This document shows positions 49,171 through 61,254 of a DNA stretch of 64,000 nucleotides, piece by piece. Origin of the DNA: Afipia sp. OHSU_II-C1. Lineage in GTDB: Bacteria; Pseudomonadota; Alphaproteobacteria; Rhizobiales; Xanthobacteraceae. A model generated the notes under the pieces. It saw only the letters and a program-made list of their open reading frames with translations. It did not search any database and had not been told where the DNA came from. Location of the stretch: assembly GCF_000497575.1 (NCBI RefSeq), contig NZ_APJI01000013.1, forward strand, positions 1 through 64,000, read 5' to 3'. The position numbers and the translations under genes were made by a program. Each line of letters starts with the position of its first letter. The first letter of the stretch is position 1.

Positions 49171-51975
49171 CTAGGCCGTCCGGCCATGCTCCCGGGCGGC
49201 CTTTTTCCGTCCATTGCCTGGTCGCAGCACGGTTGCGTTCACAGTAGCTGCGGGGAAATGGGCAAATAATTCGGAGATCGACAGTCGGCCATTTTCCAGT
49301 GCGGTCATTGAGGAATCAATTTCATACCCGCTCAGATTTAATGCTGCGTCGAACGTACGCCTCGGCCATACTGTTCCTTGCTCAGTGATACCTGCAAATT
49401 TCCGACCTACTGCGACGATCACCGCATGGTCGTCCAAACAGCGCGCAAACGCGAGAACGTGATCCTTGTCGGGGCCCTCGACCGGTACTGCCATATAGCC
49501 CCCCCGTGTGAAGAGGTCGGGCAAGCGGGCGCGCAGCCTTAAAAGTTGCCGGGTCCATGCCATCTTAAGTCGGCCATCTCGCCAGTTCGCCGTCAGATTT
49601 TTCCAGTCGGGCAGATGCGTCGCTTCCAAGGCGGATCGACGCGCGTTGAAATCGACGTGGCGCCGATTGTCGGGATCGACAAGCGAGGTCTCCCAAAGCT
49701 CGGTGCCCTGATAAAAATCCGGTACGCCCGGCATCATCGTCTTGAGTGTAATCTGGCTAAGGCTGTTCAAGGCACCAACAAGGGATGCCCTGTTACTGAA
49801 CGATTCAAATGAGTCGAGAAAGGCGCTGGAGCGAGTCGCATCGAGGATTGCCGCAATAAAGGATTCGAGGTTCCGCTCATAGGGTTCATTTGGATTGAGC
49901 CAGCTCGTCTCGAGTTTGGCTTCACGGGCCGCTTTCACGGCGTATGTCTGCATGCGCTTTGTGAAGTCCGCATCCACTTTCTCCGGCCACGCGCCAATCA
50001 AAGCCTGGTAAAGCATGTACTCAAACGCAACCGAAGGGCTGCGGGAACCCTCCTGGTGAGTGATATAGCGGGCATTCAACTCCTTCCAGCGTCCGACAAG
50101 ACCGGCCCATTCGCTCGCAAGCTCCGGCAGTGCGAGAAGACGCGCCCGCGCATCTTCGCCTCGCTTGGTGTCGTGGGTGGCGGTTGTGTTCATGCCATGA
50201 GGAGACGAATTTGACCTTTCGATCATCAGCGAATGAAATGATGCGATTGGCATACCAGAGCTCCCGGCATTCCCTCCCACCTCGTTAAGAGCAAGAAGAC
50301 GGTGAAATCTGTAGAAAGCCGTATCCTCAAGAGATTTGGCCATCATTGGCCCGGTGAACTGCTGCACCTTGAGCGCAAAGCGGCGAATGCGTGGCTTGCC
50401 GGGCGCGCGGCGTCCGGTTTTTGCGAGGTCCATTGTGAGAACATCGCGCAAAAAATCGAAAATGCCTTCATCGGCGCTGAACCAGCGGGCCCGCGCCTTT
50501 TCGATTGTTTTCGATATCAGCGCGCGGTCGGCGGACGAGGGGCCAGCGGACGTCATGTACGTGCGGTAAACTGGAAAGTTCACGACATACAATTCGAATG
50601 CCTGGCGCAAGCTATCCGCAGAAAAGTCTCGTGTTGAATAATGACCACCGGCAATTCGCACCAGCAGGCGTGACAAAACGGTGAACTCACTTGCCAGCAA
50701 GGTCTCCAGCACTCGGCGTTTCGAGCTTTCGAGGATCGGTGCGAGGTTCGGAGGGATATTGCTTGCCTGACGCCAGACCTCGTCGAGTGTTTCCAGGCCT
50801 CGCGTGTCCAGCAAGACTTGCGTGATGGCGTTCAGCCATTCGTATCCGGTCGTACCGTGAACCCCTTCGAACGGAGGTAGAATCTCATCCTCTACAAGGA
50901 TTTTCTCGATCAGCAGATAGAATGGGTCAAATGAATGACCCCGCGCCTGCGCAATCAGGCGTGCCAATCGTCGGCAGTACTGCGCAGGATCCCGCAGGCC
51001 ATCAATGTGATCAATCCTCAGTCCCTGCAATTGACCGGCGGAAATGAGACGTTTGGTCAGACCATGAATGCTGTCGAAGGTGGCGTTATCCTCCACGCGA
51101 AGCCCGGCGAGACTGTTGACATCGAAAAAGCGCCGGTAGTTGATGTCACTGGTCGCCAACCGCCAATGGGCAAGTTTGTAGTGCTGTCTCTCAAGCAGGG
51201 AGTGCAATGCCTGGGTGGCAGAGGATGATTGCGCACCCGCGCGATAAGCATCCAGCCCTCGATCGATAACGGATCGAATATCCGCAGTTTCAAGCAGCTG
51301 CCTTTTTAGGACGGGGGCTTCCGACCTGTCCGGACGCCGGAGCCCGGCATACAGACTCGCAATTTCATGGATCCTGTCGCCAGTTGCGGTTTTGTTGACG
51401 CCGGCTGCTGCCACGATTGTCCGCAGGATTTCGCTGTATCGTTGCGGGGCAATCGGGAGACGATGCTCGAAGTACCAAGCGGAAAAACTTCCGTCGGGAT
51501 CAAAACGAAGCTCGATCTGGCCACTCTCGAGAGCTTCGCCATAGGACGTTCCCAGGATAGGCACAAGGATCCCGCCTTTTCCACGGTAGGAGAGGGTGTC
51601 CCACTCGATATCGAAAAAGGGAGCATAGGGCGATGCCTTGCCCCATTCGAGCACATCCAGCCACCATGGATTGTCAGCAAAATGAACACCCATATGATTT
51701 GGAACAAAATCAAGAATGAGACCGAGGTCGCTCGCCTTTAGTGCATCACTTAACCGCTCGAATCCCTCAGCGCCGCCAAGCTCGGGGTTGAGCACGTTGT
51801 GATCGATAATGTCATATCCGTGAGTGCTGCCCTTGCGTGCCCGCATGAACGGTGAAGCATAAACATGCGTGATGCCGAGCTCCTTCAGATAGGGTACGAC
51901 CTCAGCAGCCTCGTCGAAGCCGAACCTCGAGGTAAGTTGCAGACGATACGTCGCAAGGGGAATAGGCCGGACCAT
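49171..51975 (-). CDS. treY: Maltooligosyl trehalose synthase TreY
   Basis: 934 residues from ATG 51975 (GAGGC 8 nt upstream; frame open to 52005). GH13 family 26: PLATYRLQLTSRFGFDEAAE, ITHVYASPFMRARKGSTHGY, DFVPNHMGVHFADNPWW, catalytic region GLRIDHIDGLRDPAQYCRRL and PGVPDFYQGTELWE near the C-terminus. It rearranges the reducing-end bond of maltodextrin to a trehalose linkage. Starts 4 bases after treZ stops; acts with TreZ. Confidence 0.96.
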   Translation of the reverse strand: MVRPIPLATYRLQLTSRFGFDEAAEVVPYLKELGITHVYASPFMRARKGSTHGYDIIDHNVLNPELGGAEGFERLSDALKASDLGLILDFVPNHMGVHFADNPWWLDVLEWGKASPYAPFFDIEWDTLSYRGKGGILVPILGTSYGEALESGQIELRFDPDGSFSAWYFEHRLPIAPQRYSEILRTIVAAAGVNKTATGDRIHEIASLYAGLRRPDRSEAPVLKRQLLETADIRSVIDRGLDAYRAGAQSSSATQALHSLLERQHYKLAHWRLATSDINYRRFFDVNSLAGLRVEDNATFDSIHGLTKRLISAGQLQGLRIDHIDGLRDPAQYCRRLARLIAQARGHSFDPFYLLIEKILVEDEILPPFEGVHGTTGYEWLNAITQVLLDTRGLETLDEVWRQASNIPPNLAPILESSKRRVLETLLASEFTVLSRLLVRIAGGHYSTRDFSADSLRQAFELYVVNFPVYRTYMTSAGPSSADRALISKTIEKARARWFSADEGIFDFLRDVLTMDLAKTGRRAPGKPRIRRFALKVQQFTGPMMAKSLEDTAFYRFHRLLALNEVGGNAGSSGMPIASFHSLMIERSNSSPHGMNTTATHDTKRGEDARARLLALPELASEWAGLVGRWKELNARYITHQEGSRSPSVAFEYMLYQALIGAWPEKVDADFTKRMQTYAVKAAREAKLETSWLNPNEPYERNLESFIAAILDATRSSAFLDSFESFSNRASLVGALNSLSQITLKTMMPGVPDFYQGTELWETSLVDPDNRRHVDFNARRSALEATHLPDWKNLTANWRDGRLKMAWTRQLLRLRARLPDLFTRGGYMAVPVEGPDKDHVLAFARCLDDHAVIVAVGRKFAGITEQGTVWPRRTFDAALNLSGYEIDSSMTALENGRLSISELFAHFPAATVNATVLRPGNGRKKAAREHGRTA

Positions 51976-51979
51976 TTTG

Positions 51980-53737
51980 TCAGCCTCGCACCCACCAGAC
52001 GACATTCCAGGGAAGCAACCTGCGCTGCTCTATTTTCCCCCAAATCGTTCGTCCAGTTATCGATGTAGGAGACGCGATCACCTCGTCAGACAGGTTAGCG
52101 GTAAGGCATAGCAGCTTGCCGCCCCCAAGCCTCCACTGCGCTACGAGCAAATGTTGATTGATACTTGCATGGTCGAACTGGCAGTGGGCAAGATGAGGAA
52201 TAACTTCGGCATGGCGCACGGCTAGAAGTCTGCGAACGAGTTGCAAACGATCTTTCCCAGCGGGCTCTGTCGCTAAAGACCAGTCCAGGCGCGCCGACTT
52301 GAATGTCATCTCGTCCAACGGGTCGGGTATCTCATCCCCGTATTGCTCATAGGCCGCCTGGAATTCTTCGCGACGTCCTCTTCGAACAGCGTCCGCCAGA
52401 TGGCCTGAAAAATCGCAAAAGAACGGAAATGGCGAAGTAGCTCCCCATTCCTCGCCCATAAACATCAGCGGTGGCATGGGACAAAGAAGCGTAATTGCAA
52501 GCGCGGCCTCAATGGTTCGCGGATTGGCCCCCATTCCGAGGCGATCGCCCAATGCGCGATTCCCAATTTGATCGTGATTCTGAAGGAAATTTACAAAAGC
52601 GAGCGGTGAAAGGTGACCGCTGGACTCGCCGCGTGGAACACCGTTTCGATGAACTGAGGCTTCTCCTTGATATGCAAAACCCGATCCGAGGCTCCGGATC
52701 AAGGTTTTCTCGGGCTCAAGATAGTCACTGTAGTATCCGTGGGTTTCGCCCGTCACCAGAACGTGCCATCCGTGGTGATAATCATCGTTCCATTGCGCGC
52801 GGTATTGGCCGCGCGGAGGGTCGGTCGAAGGGTTCAGCAGCCCAGCGATGTTGTCATCGTTTTCAAGAACAAGATGAACATGCCGCCCATTCATCTTGGC
52901 AAAGTCGCCAACCGCGCTGCTCAGCGAGTTGAGGAGATGCGGCTCGCCGGGCTCAGTGAGCGCGTCGACTGCATCAAGGCGAAGGCCATCAAAGCGATAA
53001 TCTTTGATCCAATGCAGTGCATTTTCAATTGCAAACTGACGGACTTCCCGTTGGCGATAATCTATCGCGTTTCCCCATGGCGTCTGGGAGCTGGAAAAAA
53101 ATGTAGGGGCGTATCGGCTCAGATAATTACCTTCTGGACCGAAGTGGTTATAAACCACATCCAGAAACACCATCAGTCCCCGCAGATGCGCTTCGTCAAT
53201 AAGGGTCTTCAGATCGTCCGGACGCCCATAGGTGCTGTCCGGTGCATACCAAAGGACCCCGTCGTAACCCCAATTCCATCTGCCAGGAAAGTCCGCGATC
53301 GGCATCAACTCAAGCGCCGTTATACCCGTCGCCGCCAAATGATCGAGTTTGTCGATCATCGCCAGATATGTCCCTTGGTTAGTAAACGTGCCGACGTGGC
53401 ACTCCAGAAAAACAGCCTCCGCCCAGGGCCGTCCGCGCCATTCTCGAGATCTCCACTTGTAACTGCAATGATCGATAACTTCGCTGGGACCGGCCACGTC
53501 CGTCGGCTGGAAACGGGACGCAGGATCCGGAACATCGACTTCGTTGTCGATGCGGAAATGATACAGTGTGCCAGGTCCGGCCTCTTGGACGTGCAGACGA
53601 AACCAGCCATGATCTGAACGATCCATTGCAGTCGCGCGTTCTCTTATGACGACGTCAACCGTATCGGCCGCTGGCGCCCATAAATTGAATGTTACGCCAT
53701 CGCCGCTTGGCTCGGCACTGAACCGATGCCCGGTCAT
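51980..53737 (-). CDS. treZ: Maltooligosyl trehalose trehalohydrolase TreZ
   Basis: 585 residues, GH13 family 10. N-terminal beta domain about 1-95 (VTFNLWAPAADTVDVVIRER), then the barrel: FLDVVYNHFGPEGNYL, catalytic Asp in YRFDGLRLDAVDAL, Glu region VLENDDN, NFLQNHDQIGNRALGDRL. It cleaves trehalose from the product of TreY. Its start overlaps the glgX stop by 4 nt. Confidence 0.96.
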   Translation of the reverse strand: MTGHRFSAEPSGDGVTFNLWAPAADTVDVVIRERATAMDRSDHGWFRLHVQEAGPGTLYHFRIDNEVDVPDPASRFQPTDVAGPSEVIDHCSYKWRSREWRGRPWAEAVFLECHVGTFTNQGTYLAMIDKLDHLAATGITALELMPIADFPGRWNWGYDGVLWYAPDSTYGRPDDLKTLIDEAHLRGLMVFLDVVYNHFGPEGNYLSRYAPTFFSSSQTPWGNAIDYRQREVRQFAIENALHWIKDYRFDGLRLDAVDALTEPGEPHLLNSLSSAVGDFAKMNGRHVHLVLENDDNIAGLLNPSTDPPRGQYRAQWNDDYHHGWHVLVTGETHGYYSDYLEPEKTLIRSLGSGFAYQGEASVHRNGVPRGESSGHLSPLAFVNFLQNHDQIGNRALGDRLGMGANPRTIEAALAITLLCPMPPLMFMGEEWGATSPFPFFCDFSGHLADAVRRGRREEFQAAYEQYGDEIPDPLDEMTFKSARLDWSLATEPAGKDRLQLVRRLLAVRHAEVIPHLAHCQFDHASINQHLLVAQWRLGGGKLLCLTANLSDEVIASPTSITGRTIWGKIEQRRLLPWNVVWWVRG

Positions 53738-55812
53738 ATTGACCCCGCGAATACAAGTACCGAGCGGGGCGGCGCCTCCACGGATTCACCTGGGGAATGG
53801 AAGTTTGCATCCTTTGGTCCCTCGACCGCCGTATCGAGCACGCACTCCCATCGCTTGTATTCCGGCATTGGAGGCAGCGTAAACTGGATCGCCTCCGGGG
53901 CCGCGTTCAGGACGATGAAAGCCGCGGCAACCCCTTCCGCCGTAGGGCCAAGTATATAAGCGAGAAACCTTCCTTCCGGGAAATTCCAGTCGTCTTCCGA
54001 CATCTCCTCGCCTCGGGGCGTCAGCCATAAAACGCCGTAGGATCCATCTGCTCTCCTGCCGTCGACCCATCCCTGTGCTTTGATCTGCGGAAAGCGGCTT
54101 CGCAGTGCCGTAAGTTTGCCGACAAAATCAACGAGATCGTTTTTATCATTCCCAAGACCGTCCCAACTGACCCAACCAATCTCGTTATCCTGGCAATACG
54201 CATTGTTATTGCCATTCTGGCTGTTGCCAACTTCATCACCGGCGAGCAACAGCGGCACGCCCTGTGCAAGAAACAGACAGGCAAGTTGATTTTTTCGAAG
54301 CCGAAGTCTGAGTGAATTTATTTCGGCGTCATCCGTAGGGCCTTCATGGCCACAGTTTGTGCTGTTGTTGTCATTGGAGCCATCGCGATTGTCCTCGCCG
54401 TTGGCGTCATTGTGCTTTTCGTTATAGCTAAACAAATCCAGCAATGTGAAACCATCGTGGACCGTCACGTGATTGACGCTCGCGCGGGGCGTTCGACCAT
54501 CGTGATTAAATAGGTCCGACGATCCAGTCATTCGGCGGCTCACGTCGCCAATCAGATTGCCTTCTCCGGACCAATAGCGGCGCAGTGTCGCCCGGTAGCG
54601 ATCATTCCACTCCGACCATTGAGAGGGGAAGGCACCGACCTGGTAGCCCCCGAGACCAACGTCCCATGGTTCTGCTACTAGTTTCACGGAAGCGAGGACC
54701 GGATCTTGGCGAACTGCTGTGAGAAAGCAACTTCCGCGGTCGAAGCCATTGGCCCCGCGCGCGAGTGTGCTTGCAAGATCAAACCGGAAGCCATCGATAT
54801 GGCAAACCTCAACCCAGTACCGCAGGGAATCCATGACAAGCTGCAGGACGCGCGGATGTGCCAGGTTTAGAGAATTTCCACATCCAGTGAAGTCGTCGTA
54901 ATAGCGCGGCTTTTCGGGCATCAGCCAATAGTAGGACGCGTTGTCGATACCGCGAAATGATAAGGTCGGCCCCATGTGGTTGCCTTCGGCGGTGTGATTA
55001 TAGACGACGTCGAGCATGACTTCGATCCCGGCGTCATGTAGCCTTGCCACTGTTGTTCGTAAAACATCGAGCGTATTGTCCGGCGCGTACCGCAGCTCGG
55101 GCGCGAAGAACGCGATCGAATTGTAACCCCAGTAGTTAGAAAGTTTCTTCTCCACGAGATGACGATCATCGATGAAGCCATGTATGGGCAATAGTTCGAC
55201 TGTTGTGACACCGAGACGGCTTAGGTGCTCGATCATGGCAGGTGACGATAGTCCGCGGAAAGAACCTCGCAGATTTGGTGGGATGTCCTGCCGGGTCTGG
55301 GTAAGCCCTTTTACATGCGCCTCGTAGATGATGGTGTCCTGCCACGCGACATTGGGGCGGTTTTCACGCCGGCCCCAATTGAAAGTCTCGTCGACCACAA
55401 CTGCCTTGACCATCCCCCGGGCATTATCACGGCGATCAAAGGACAGATCCTCTCGCGAACTGCCGGCTCGGTAACCGAAGTGCGCGTCACTCCAGACAAG
55501 ACGGTTCGCAAGGCGTTTGGCATAAGGATCGAGCAGGAGCTTGTGAGGATTGAAGCGATGCCCGTGATCCGGCTCATAAGGACCATAAACACGGTAGCCG
55601 TACAGTTGCCCCGGTGAGACGTCGTTAAGATAGCCGTGCCATACATCTTCGTTCCGCTCCGGCAGTTCGATCCTCTCTACTTCACGCCTTCCTTGGCTAT
55701 CGAAAAGGCAGAGTTCGACTTTTTGCGCGTTCGCTGAGAACAGTGCGAAATTTGTCCCTCGCCCGTCCCAAGTGGCTCCCAGCCGGCTGTTGGTCCCTGT
55801 TGATAAGCGCAT
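53734..55812 (-). CDS. glgX: Glycogen debranching enzyme GlgX
   Basis: 692 residues from ATG 55812, which shares its A with the glgB stop (TAATG); the frame is open further upstream inside glgB. GH13 family 11: N-terminal LGATWDGRGTNFALFSANAQ, then GYNSIAFFAPELRYA, LDVVYNHTAEGNHMGPTLSF, catalytic Asp in DGFRFDLASTLAR, Glu in LVAEPWDVG, and DNEIGWVSW. Hydrolyses alpha-1,6 branches in phosphorylase-limited glycogen. Middle gene of the operon. Confidence 0.96.
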   Translation of the reverse strand: MRLSTGTNSRLGATWDGRGTNFALFSANAQKVELCLFDSQGRREVERIELPERNEDVWHGYLNDVSPGQLYGYRVYGPYEPDHGHRFNPHKLLLDPYAKRLANRLVWSDAHFGYRAGSSREDLSFDRRDNARGMVKAVVVDETFNWGRRENRPNVAWQDTIIYEAHVKGLTQTRQDIPPNLRGSFRGLSSPAMIEHLSRLGVTTVELLPIHGFIDDRHLVEKKLSNYWGYNSIAFFAPELRYAPDNTLDVLRTTVARLHDAGIEVMLDVVYNHTAEGNHMGPTLSFRGIDNASYYWLMPEKPRYYDDFTGCGNSLNLAHPRVLQLVMDSLRYWVEVCHIDGFRFDLASTLARGANGFDRGSCFLTAVRQDPVLASVKLVAEPWDVGLGGYQVGAFPSQWSEWNDRYRATLRRYWSGEGNLIGDVSRRMTGSSDLFNHDGRTPRASVNHVTVHDGFTLLDLFSYNEKHNDANGEDNRDGSNDNNSTNCGHEGPTDDAEINSLRLRLRKNQLACLFLAQGVPLLLAGDEVGNSQNGNNNAYCQDNEIGWVSWDGLGNDKNDLVDFVGKLTALRSRFPQIKAQGWVDGRRADGSYGVLWLTPRGEEMSEDDWNFPEGRFLAYILGPTAEGVAAAFIVLNAAPEAIQFTLPPMPEYKRWECVLDTAVEGPKDANFHSPGESVEAPPRSVLVFAGSI

Positions 55813-57962
55813 TACAGACTCGGTACCAAATATATCGCTGCGAGTGGTGGAATCGTCAGTCTGAGATGTGGAATGGGTTCTGTTGACGTGTGAATCTCGC
55901 CGACGTTTCCAACGTTCGTGCCGCCGTAATGTACGGAATCGGAGTTGAACACTTCCCGCCACTTTCCGGGGAAGGGGACCTTCACTTCATAGGTCCTGTA
56001 TACGTTTGGTGAGAAATTCAGCACGATGAGGCACCTGTCTCGCGCAGCGTTGCCTTTGCGGATCCAGGCAAAAACATTGCTGTCGGCATCATCGTTTATG
56101 ACCCATTCGAACCCGGCGGGATCACAGTCGAGCTCGTGCAAGGCGGGCAGCGAGCGGTGCAACCTGTTTAGATCGCGAACAACGCTCTGGATTCCTCGGT
56201 GGCGGGGCTGATCTAGCAGATGCCAATCCAGTGAATGATCGTGGTCCCATTCACGCTCTTGCCCGAATTCAGATCCCATGAACATCAGCTTTTTCCCAGG
56301 GTGAGCGAACATGAACGAGAAATAGACCCGCAAATTCGCGAAGCGCTGCCAATCGTCTCCGGGCATGCGGGCTAAAATCGATCCTTTGCCATGCACGACC
56401 TCGTCATGAGAAAGCGGAAGGATGAAGTTCTCTGAGAACGCATAATGCAGACCAAACCGGATCTGGTCGTGGTGATGTTTGCGATGGATAGGGTTCTTGC
56501 TGATGTAGTTCAGGGTATCGTGCATCCAGCCCATATTCCACTTATAGCCAAAGCCTAAACCGCCAAGTTCGACAGGCCGAGATACTTGCGGCCAAGCGGT
56601 TGATTCCTCCGCGGCCGTGGTGGCGTTCGGAAATTTAGCGAACACGTCCTTATTGAAGCGCCTGAGAAATTCGATCGCTTCAACATTTTCGCGTCCGCCA
56701 TACTTGTTTGGAATCCATCCACCCGCAGGACGGCTGTAATCGAGATAAAGCATTGATGCTACGGCATCGACACGCAGACCATCGATACCGTATCGCTCAA
56801 GCCAGAACAGAGCGTTGGCCACCAGAAAGTTCACAACTTCAGTCCGGCCGTAGTTGTAAATCAGCGTTCCCCAATCGAGATGCCGGCCCTGCAGCGGATT
56901 GGCATGCTCGTACAGTGCTGTTCCATCAAATTGAGCGAGACCGTGTGGATCATCTGGAAAATGACCCGGCACCCAATCAAGGAGCACCGCGAGTTCTTCC
57001 TCGTGACAGGCCTCCACCAAAGCCGCAAAATCCTCGGGACTTCCGAACCGGCTCGTTGGCGCGAATAGGCCCGTGGGTTGATACCCCCACGATCCATCGA
57101 ACGGGTGCTCACTGACGGGCAGAAACTCAATATGCGTGAACCCCAGATCCTTTACGTAACGAGGCAAAACCTCGGCCAGTTCACGGTAGGTTAGCCATCG
57201 GTTGTCCGGTGTTCGATGCCATGATCCGAGATGGACCTCATAAATTGACATCGGCGCATTCAGTGCATTCGCTTGGCTTGACGGCAGGGGGGCGGGCCGA
57301 AAACTCGGCTCGCCAAGTATGATGGACGCTGTGCTCGGCCGCAGTTCGCTTGCGAAAGCGAGGGGGTCTGCCTTCAAGGGTATCGCCTGACCCTGAGGGC
57401 CGACGATATCAAATTTGTACCGTTCACCTGCTTTCGCACCCGGCACAAAGATTTCCCAGTATCCGGTACCTCGCACGCGCATGGCGTGCCGACGGTAGTC
57501 CCAGAAATTGAAATCGCCCACCACGCTGACGCGTTGTGCACTCGGCGCGAACACTACGAAGGCAACGCCTTGCACCCCATCGAGGTTGAGTACATGCGCT
57601 CCGAGCTTATCGAAAAGCCGCTGATGCGTTCCTTCGCCAAGAAGATATAGATCGAAGTCGGTCAGAATGGCCGGGAATGAGTAGGGGTCATAAAGTTCGA
57701 CTGCGTTGCTGGCGCCGCTGAACTTTGCCCGAAGCTTGTAATGCTTGGCCCCGCGAGGAGCTGGGCCCGTGAAAAGTCCGGCTTCGTGAATCTTGTCGAG
57801 AGCGACAAAATCGCCATTTTCCGAGACGGCCTCCACGCGGGTAGCGTTCGGAAGAAAAGCCCGCACGATTCTCCTGTCACCCTCAGTGTGAGCGCCGAGA
57901 TACCTGAAGGGATCCGAGTGGCGCCCTTCTATAATTGCATACGCTTCCGCAGATAGGGTCAT
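55812..57962 (-). CDS. glgB: 1,4-alpha-glucan branching enzyme GlgB
   Basis: 716 residues, GH13 family 9 with an N-terminal beta domain (ARVEAVS-type, about 20-110) and CBM48 (about 120-215). Visible: [52 protein letters not shown] (catalytic Asp), [10 protein letters not shown] (Glu), [14 protein letters not shown] (transition-state His-Asp). Start overlaps the treS stop by 4 nt. It adds branches to glucan made by GlgE. Confidence 0.97.
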   Translation of the reverse strand: MTLSAEAYAIIEGRHSDPFRYLGAHTEGDRRIVRAFLPNATRVEAVSENGDFVALDKIHEAGLFTGPAPRGAKHYKLRAKFSGASNAVELYDPYSFPAILTDFDLYLLGEGTHQRLFDKLGAHVLNLDGVQGVAFVVFAPSAQRVSVVGDFNFWDYRRHAMRVRGTGYWEIFVPGAKAGERYKFDIVGPQGQAIPLKADPLAFASELRPSTASIILGEPSFRPAPLPSSQANALNAPMSIYEVHLGSWHRTPDNRWLTYRELAEVLPRYVKDLGFTHIEFLPVSEHPFDGSWGYQPTGLFAPTSRFGSPEDFAALVEACHEEELAVLLDWVPGHFPDDPHGLAQFDGTALYEHANPLQGRHLDWGTLIYNYGRTEVVNFLVANALFWLERYGIDGLRVDAVASMLYLDYSRPAGGWIPNKYGGRENVEAIEFLRRFNKDVFAKFPNATTAAEESTAWPQVSRPVELGGLGFGYKWNMGWMHDTLNYISKNPIHRKHHHDQIRFGLHYAFSENFILPLSHDEVVHGKGSILARMPGDDWQRFANLRVYFSFMFAHPGKKLMFMGSEFGQEREWDHDHSLDWHLLDQPRHRGIQSVVRDLNRLHRSLPALHELDCDPAGFEWVINDDADSNVFAWIRKGNAARDRCLIVLNFSPNVYRTYEVKVPFPGKWREVFNSDSVHYGGTNVGNVGEIHTSTEPIPHLRLTIPPLAAIYLVPSL

Positions 57963-60900
57963 GCAAGGCCACCGCGTGGATTAGTAAGGATACGAAGCGC
58001 ACCTTTGAGCGGCACTGGTAACCAGTGCGGTCTGTAAGCGAGCTCATACTCGATTTCGTAAAAGACTTTTTCAATCAGGAAGAAATTCAACAGGCTCGAG
58101 GCTGCATCGGGATTGGACGGCCACAGGCGTTCGTCATTTAATCCGTCATGGTAAGCAGAAAGCAGTGCAGCCATTGCGTTTGTCCGCCACTGCTCAAGCC
58201 CTATTGCAATGTGCCCGTGGTCATCGGGTGCAACCTGCAAGGCCCGTTCGAACGCGGCAGATGTGGAATAGTCGATTGACCGTATCAGGCCGGCAACGTC
58301 CCGCGCGGCAGGGGATTTGCGCCGGCGCTCGGCGAGGCTGCGTCGCGGCTCTCCCTCAAAATCGATGATAAAGATATCGTCTTTTGCAACCAGGAGCTGC
58401 CCCAAATGCAGATCACCATGGTGCCGGATATTCAGCACATCCTGGCTATCGCGAAGGAGAGAATTCATGAAAGGCCGCAAACGCGATCCGTGAGCTGCTA
58501 GCTCGTCGATCAATTGCCGATCGGAGTCGCTCGTTTCCGCGCGAAAACGGTTCAATCCGTCCATGACCTGCTCGGCGCGCTCCGCGACATTGGTGATCCA
58601 GAGGTCGATATCTGCTGGAGCAGCCCTCTCTGGCTTGAATGAAGGAATGTCATCGCGGCTTGCAAGCGCCATTTGCATTTCTGCGACCCGTTTTCCGATC
58701 TGCGATACATAGCGCGTGTAGGCGACCAATTCCTCGCTCTCGCCATTCTGGTTGCCGACATCAAGGAGGCGCAACTCATCGACGAAGCGGTCGAGATATC
58801 CGGCGCTGAGCGACCATCCGTCCCCCTGGTTAGGCACGAATTCGTGAACGATCGCGAGCGCGCTCCGCTTCTCTTCTTCGACGAGTTTGACGTGTCCAAG
58901 CACGGCTGGTGTATTCGGAAAGTTGGCGATATCCGTCAGGAATACGCCCATTTCAATTTCTGAATTTTCGCCAGACTCCAGACGTCGGTAAAGCTTCACA
59001 ACAAGGGTTTCATCTACCAGTGCGGTGGTGTTGGATTGTTCGGTTTCAACCGCACGAACCGATTCAATTGGCGATATCTGCAACAGATCAAGCCGCGTGG
59101 TGGGTCGGAATTCCAACGTCCTGTTTTCGCTCGCCACCGTCGCTGACGACCGGATTAGCTCGAGGATGTGCTCGATGAATCCCTTGTCTGTCGCGATATC
59201 GAAGAGGGTACCCTCGCGTGAGCCTTGTCGGACTGCGGCCAAAGCCTTCGGGTTGTATCGTTCGCGGTCGAAGCGGACCCAATCAATGCGCACAGGCATC
59301 GCGTATCGGGAGATTTCTCCACCTTGCTCGGACTCAAACATGGTGAGCCACGGTCGCGAGGCATCTTCATTGCTGAAGGGCAACGCCGCGATGACTTTTG
59401 CTGATATTTCGCGTGCAGAGCGTTGCGGAAACCATCGCGTTCGCGCGAGGTGAGCGGGAAGCACATCCCGTTCGAAAATTCGGCGCGTCCGGTCCAGCGT
59501 CATCCAGGTTGAGCCAAACGGAACAACCAGCGTTTCAAATTCCGGGACCGGCACGGCTTGCTCAGGGGCCGAAGCTGGCTTTTCATTCAGTCTGAACCAG
59601 TAGAATCCATACGGCGCCAAGGTTACGAGGTAGGGGAGATCGCCGATCGGTGGAAAGTTCGTTCTGCCTAGCATTTCCTGAGGCACGCGCTCCTTCCAAT
59701 GTGCGAGGTCCAGCTCTGTCGCCTGCGCCGAGCGGGACAAGTTTGCCACGCAAAGAATGGCCTCGTCGGCATGCTGGCGAACGTATGCAAGGACAGACCT
59801 GTTGGAAGGCCGGATAAACGTCATGCTTCCCCGGCCGAACGCGAGTGTTGATTTCCGCACGGAAATGAGACGCTTGGTCCAGCTTAACAGGGATGAAAGG
59901 CTTCGGGACTGCGCCTCGACATTTACGGACTCATAGCCGTAGATTGCGTCCATGATCGTTGGTGCGTAAAGTCTAGCTGGATCTGTCCGCGAGAAGCCAC
60001 CGTTGCGATCCGGCGTCCACTGCATTGGCGTGCGTACGCCGTTACGGTCGCCAAGATAGATGTTATCGCCCATCCCGATCTCGTCTCCATAATAGATGAT
60101 CGGGGTTCCCGGAAATGAGAGAAGAAGCGAGTTCATTAATTCGATCTTACGCCTGTCATTGTCCATGAGCGGCGCGAGCCTGCGACGAATCCCCACGTTG
60201 ATACGGGCGCGTGGATCGTTCGCATAGGTGGACCAGAGGTAATCACGCTCCACGTCCGTCACCATCTCGAGCGTAAGCTCGTCGTGATTGCGCAAGAAGA
60301 GCGCCCATTGACAGTTCTCTGGAATCTCCGGTGTCTGGCGCAGGATATCGGTGACCGGAAAGCGGTCTTCCTGGGCGATCGCCATATAGAAGCGCGGCAT
60401 CAGCGGGAAGTGATATGCCATATGACATTCTTCGCCGCTGCCGAAATACTGTTGGACGTCTTCTGGCCATTGATTGGCTTCCGCAAGCAGAACCTTGCCC
60501 TTCGCATAGGCGTCGAGTTCAGCTCGCAGAGTCTTTATGACGCGATGAGTTTCCGGAAGATTCTCGTTGTTAGTACCTTCCCGTTCACAAAGATAGGGAA
60601 TTGCATCAAGCCGAAAACCGTCGACGCCCGCGTCGAGCCAGCGCTTCATGACCTGCACCACAGCGCTGACGACGCGAGGGTTGTCAAAATTCAGATCGGG
60701 TTGATGAGAGAAAAAGCGATGCCAGTAAAACGCGCCGGCTTCCGGATCCCATGTCCAGTTTGATTTTTCGGTATCGGTAAAGATAATCCGCGTGCCTTGG
60801 TATTTTTGATCCGTGTCGCTCCACACGTACCAGTTTCGCGCGCTGGAGCCAGGCGGACTGCGCCGCGCGCGCTTGAACCAGCTGTGCTGGTCCGATGTGT

Positions 60901-61246
60901 GATTGATAACGAGTTCAATGATAACCCTAAGTCCACGCCGCTTGGCCTCCGCAATGAAACGGCGAAAATCTTTCATGGAGCCAAAATCGGGATTGATGGC
61001 TCCATAGTCGCCAATATCGTACCCGTCATCGCGCCCGGGGGATGGAAAGAACGGAAGAAGCCAGAGCGTGGTCACTCCCAAATCCTGCAGATAGTCGAGC
61101 TTTTCCGTCAGGCCGGCAAAGTCGCCAATTCCATCGTTATTGCTGTCGGAGAAGGCTTTGACATGCAGTTGATAGATGATCGCATCCTTGTACCAAAGAT
61201 CGTCCTCGGTTGTGCTCGCAAAGGAGTTTGTCGACATCACGTTCAT
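57959..61246 (-). CDS. treS: Trehalose synthase fused to maltokinase (TreS-Mak/Pep2)
   Basis: About 1095 residues; start ATG 61246 or 61237, 61267 also possible but it overlaps glgE. Residues about 20-560 are TreS (GH13 family 16): [61 protein letters not shown]. Residues about 590-1095 are maltokinase: [12 protein letters not shown] and [20 protein letters not shown], the aminoglycoside-kinase-like ATP site. One chain isomerises trehalose to maltose and phosphorylates it to maltose 1-phosphate, the donor for GlgE encoded just upstream. Confidence 0.96.
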   Translation of the reverse strand: MNVMSTNSFASTTEDDLWYKDAIIYQLHVKAFSDSNNDGIGDFAGLTEKLDYLQDLGVTTLWLLPFFPSPGRDDGYDIGDYGAINPDFGSMKDFRRFIAEAKRRGLRVIIELVINHTSDQHSWFKRARRSPPGSSARNWYVWSDTDQKYQGTRIIFTDTEKSNWTWDPEAGAFYWHRFFSHQPDLNFDNPRVVSAVVQVMKRWLDAGVDGFRLDAIPYLCEREGTNNENLPETHRVIKTLRAELDAYAKGKVLLAEANQWPEDVQQYFGSGEECHMAYHFPLMPRFYMAIAQEDRFPVTDILRQTPEIPENCQWALFLRNHDELTLEMVTDVERDYLWSTYANDPRARINVGIRRRLAPLMDNDRRKIELMNSLLLSFPGTPIIYYGDEIGMGDNIYLGDRNGVRTPMQWTPDRNGGFSRTDPARLYAPTIMDAIYGYESVNVEAQSRSLSSLLSWTKRLISVRKSTLAFGRGSMTFIRPSNRSVLAYVRQHADEAILCVANLSRSAQATELDLAHWKERVPQEMLGRTNFPPIGDLPYLVTLAPYGFYWFRLNEKPASAPEQAVPVPEFETLVVPFGSTWMTLDRTRRIFERDVLPAHLARTRWFPQRSAREISAKVIAALPFSNEDASRPWLTMFESEQGGEISRYAMPVRIDWVRFDRERYNPKALAAVRQGSREGTLFDIATDKGFIEHILELIRSSATVASENRTLEFRPTTRLDLLQISPIESVRAVETEQSNTTALVDETLVVKLYRRLESGENSEIEMGVFLTDIANFPNTPAVLGHVKLVEEEKRSALAIVHEFVPNQGDGWSLSAGYLDRFVDELRLLDVGNQNGESEELVAYTRYVSQIGKRVAEMQMALASRDDIPSFKPERAAPADIDLWITNVAERAEQVMDGLNRFRAETSDSDRQLIDELAAHGSRLRPFMNSLLRDSQDVLNIRHHGDLHLGQLLVAKDDIFIIDFEGEPRRSLAERRRKSPAARDVAGLIRSIDYSTSAAFERALQVAPDDHGHIAIGLEQWRTNAMAALLSAYHDGLNDERLWPSNPDAASSLLNFFLIEKVFYEIEYELAYRPHWLPVPLKGALRILTNPRGGLA

Positions 61247-61254
61247 CGATGCTC

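Noticed and set aside
52667-53617. 316-codon plus-strand ORF opposite treZ
   Set aside because: Shadow of treZ.
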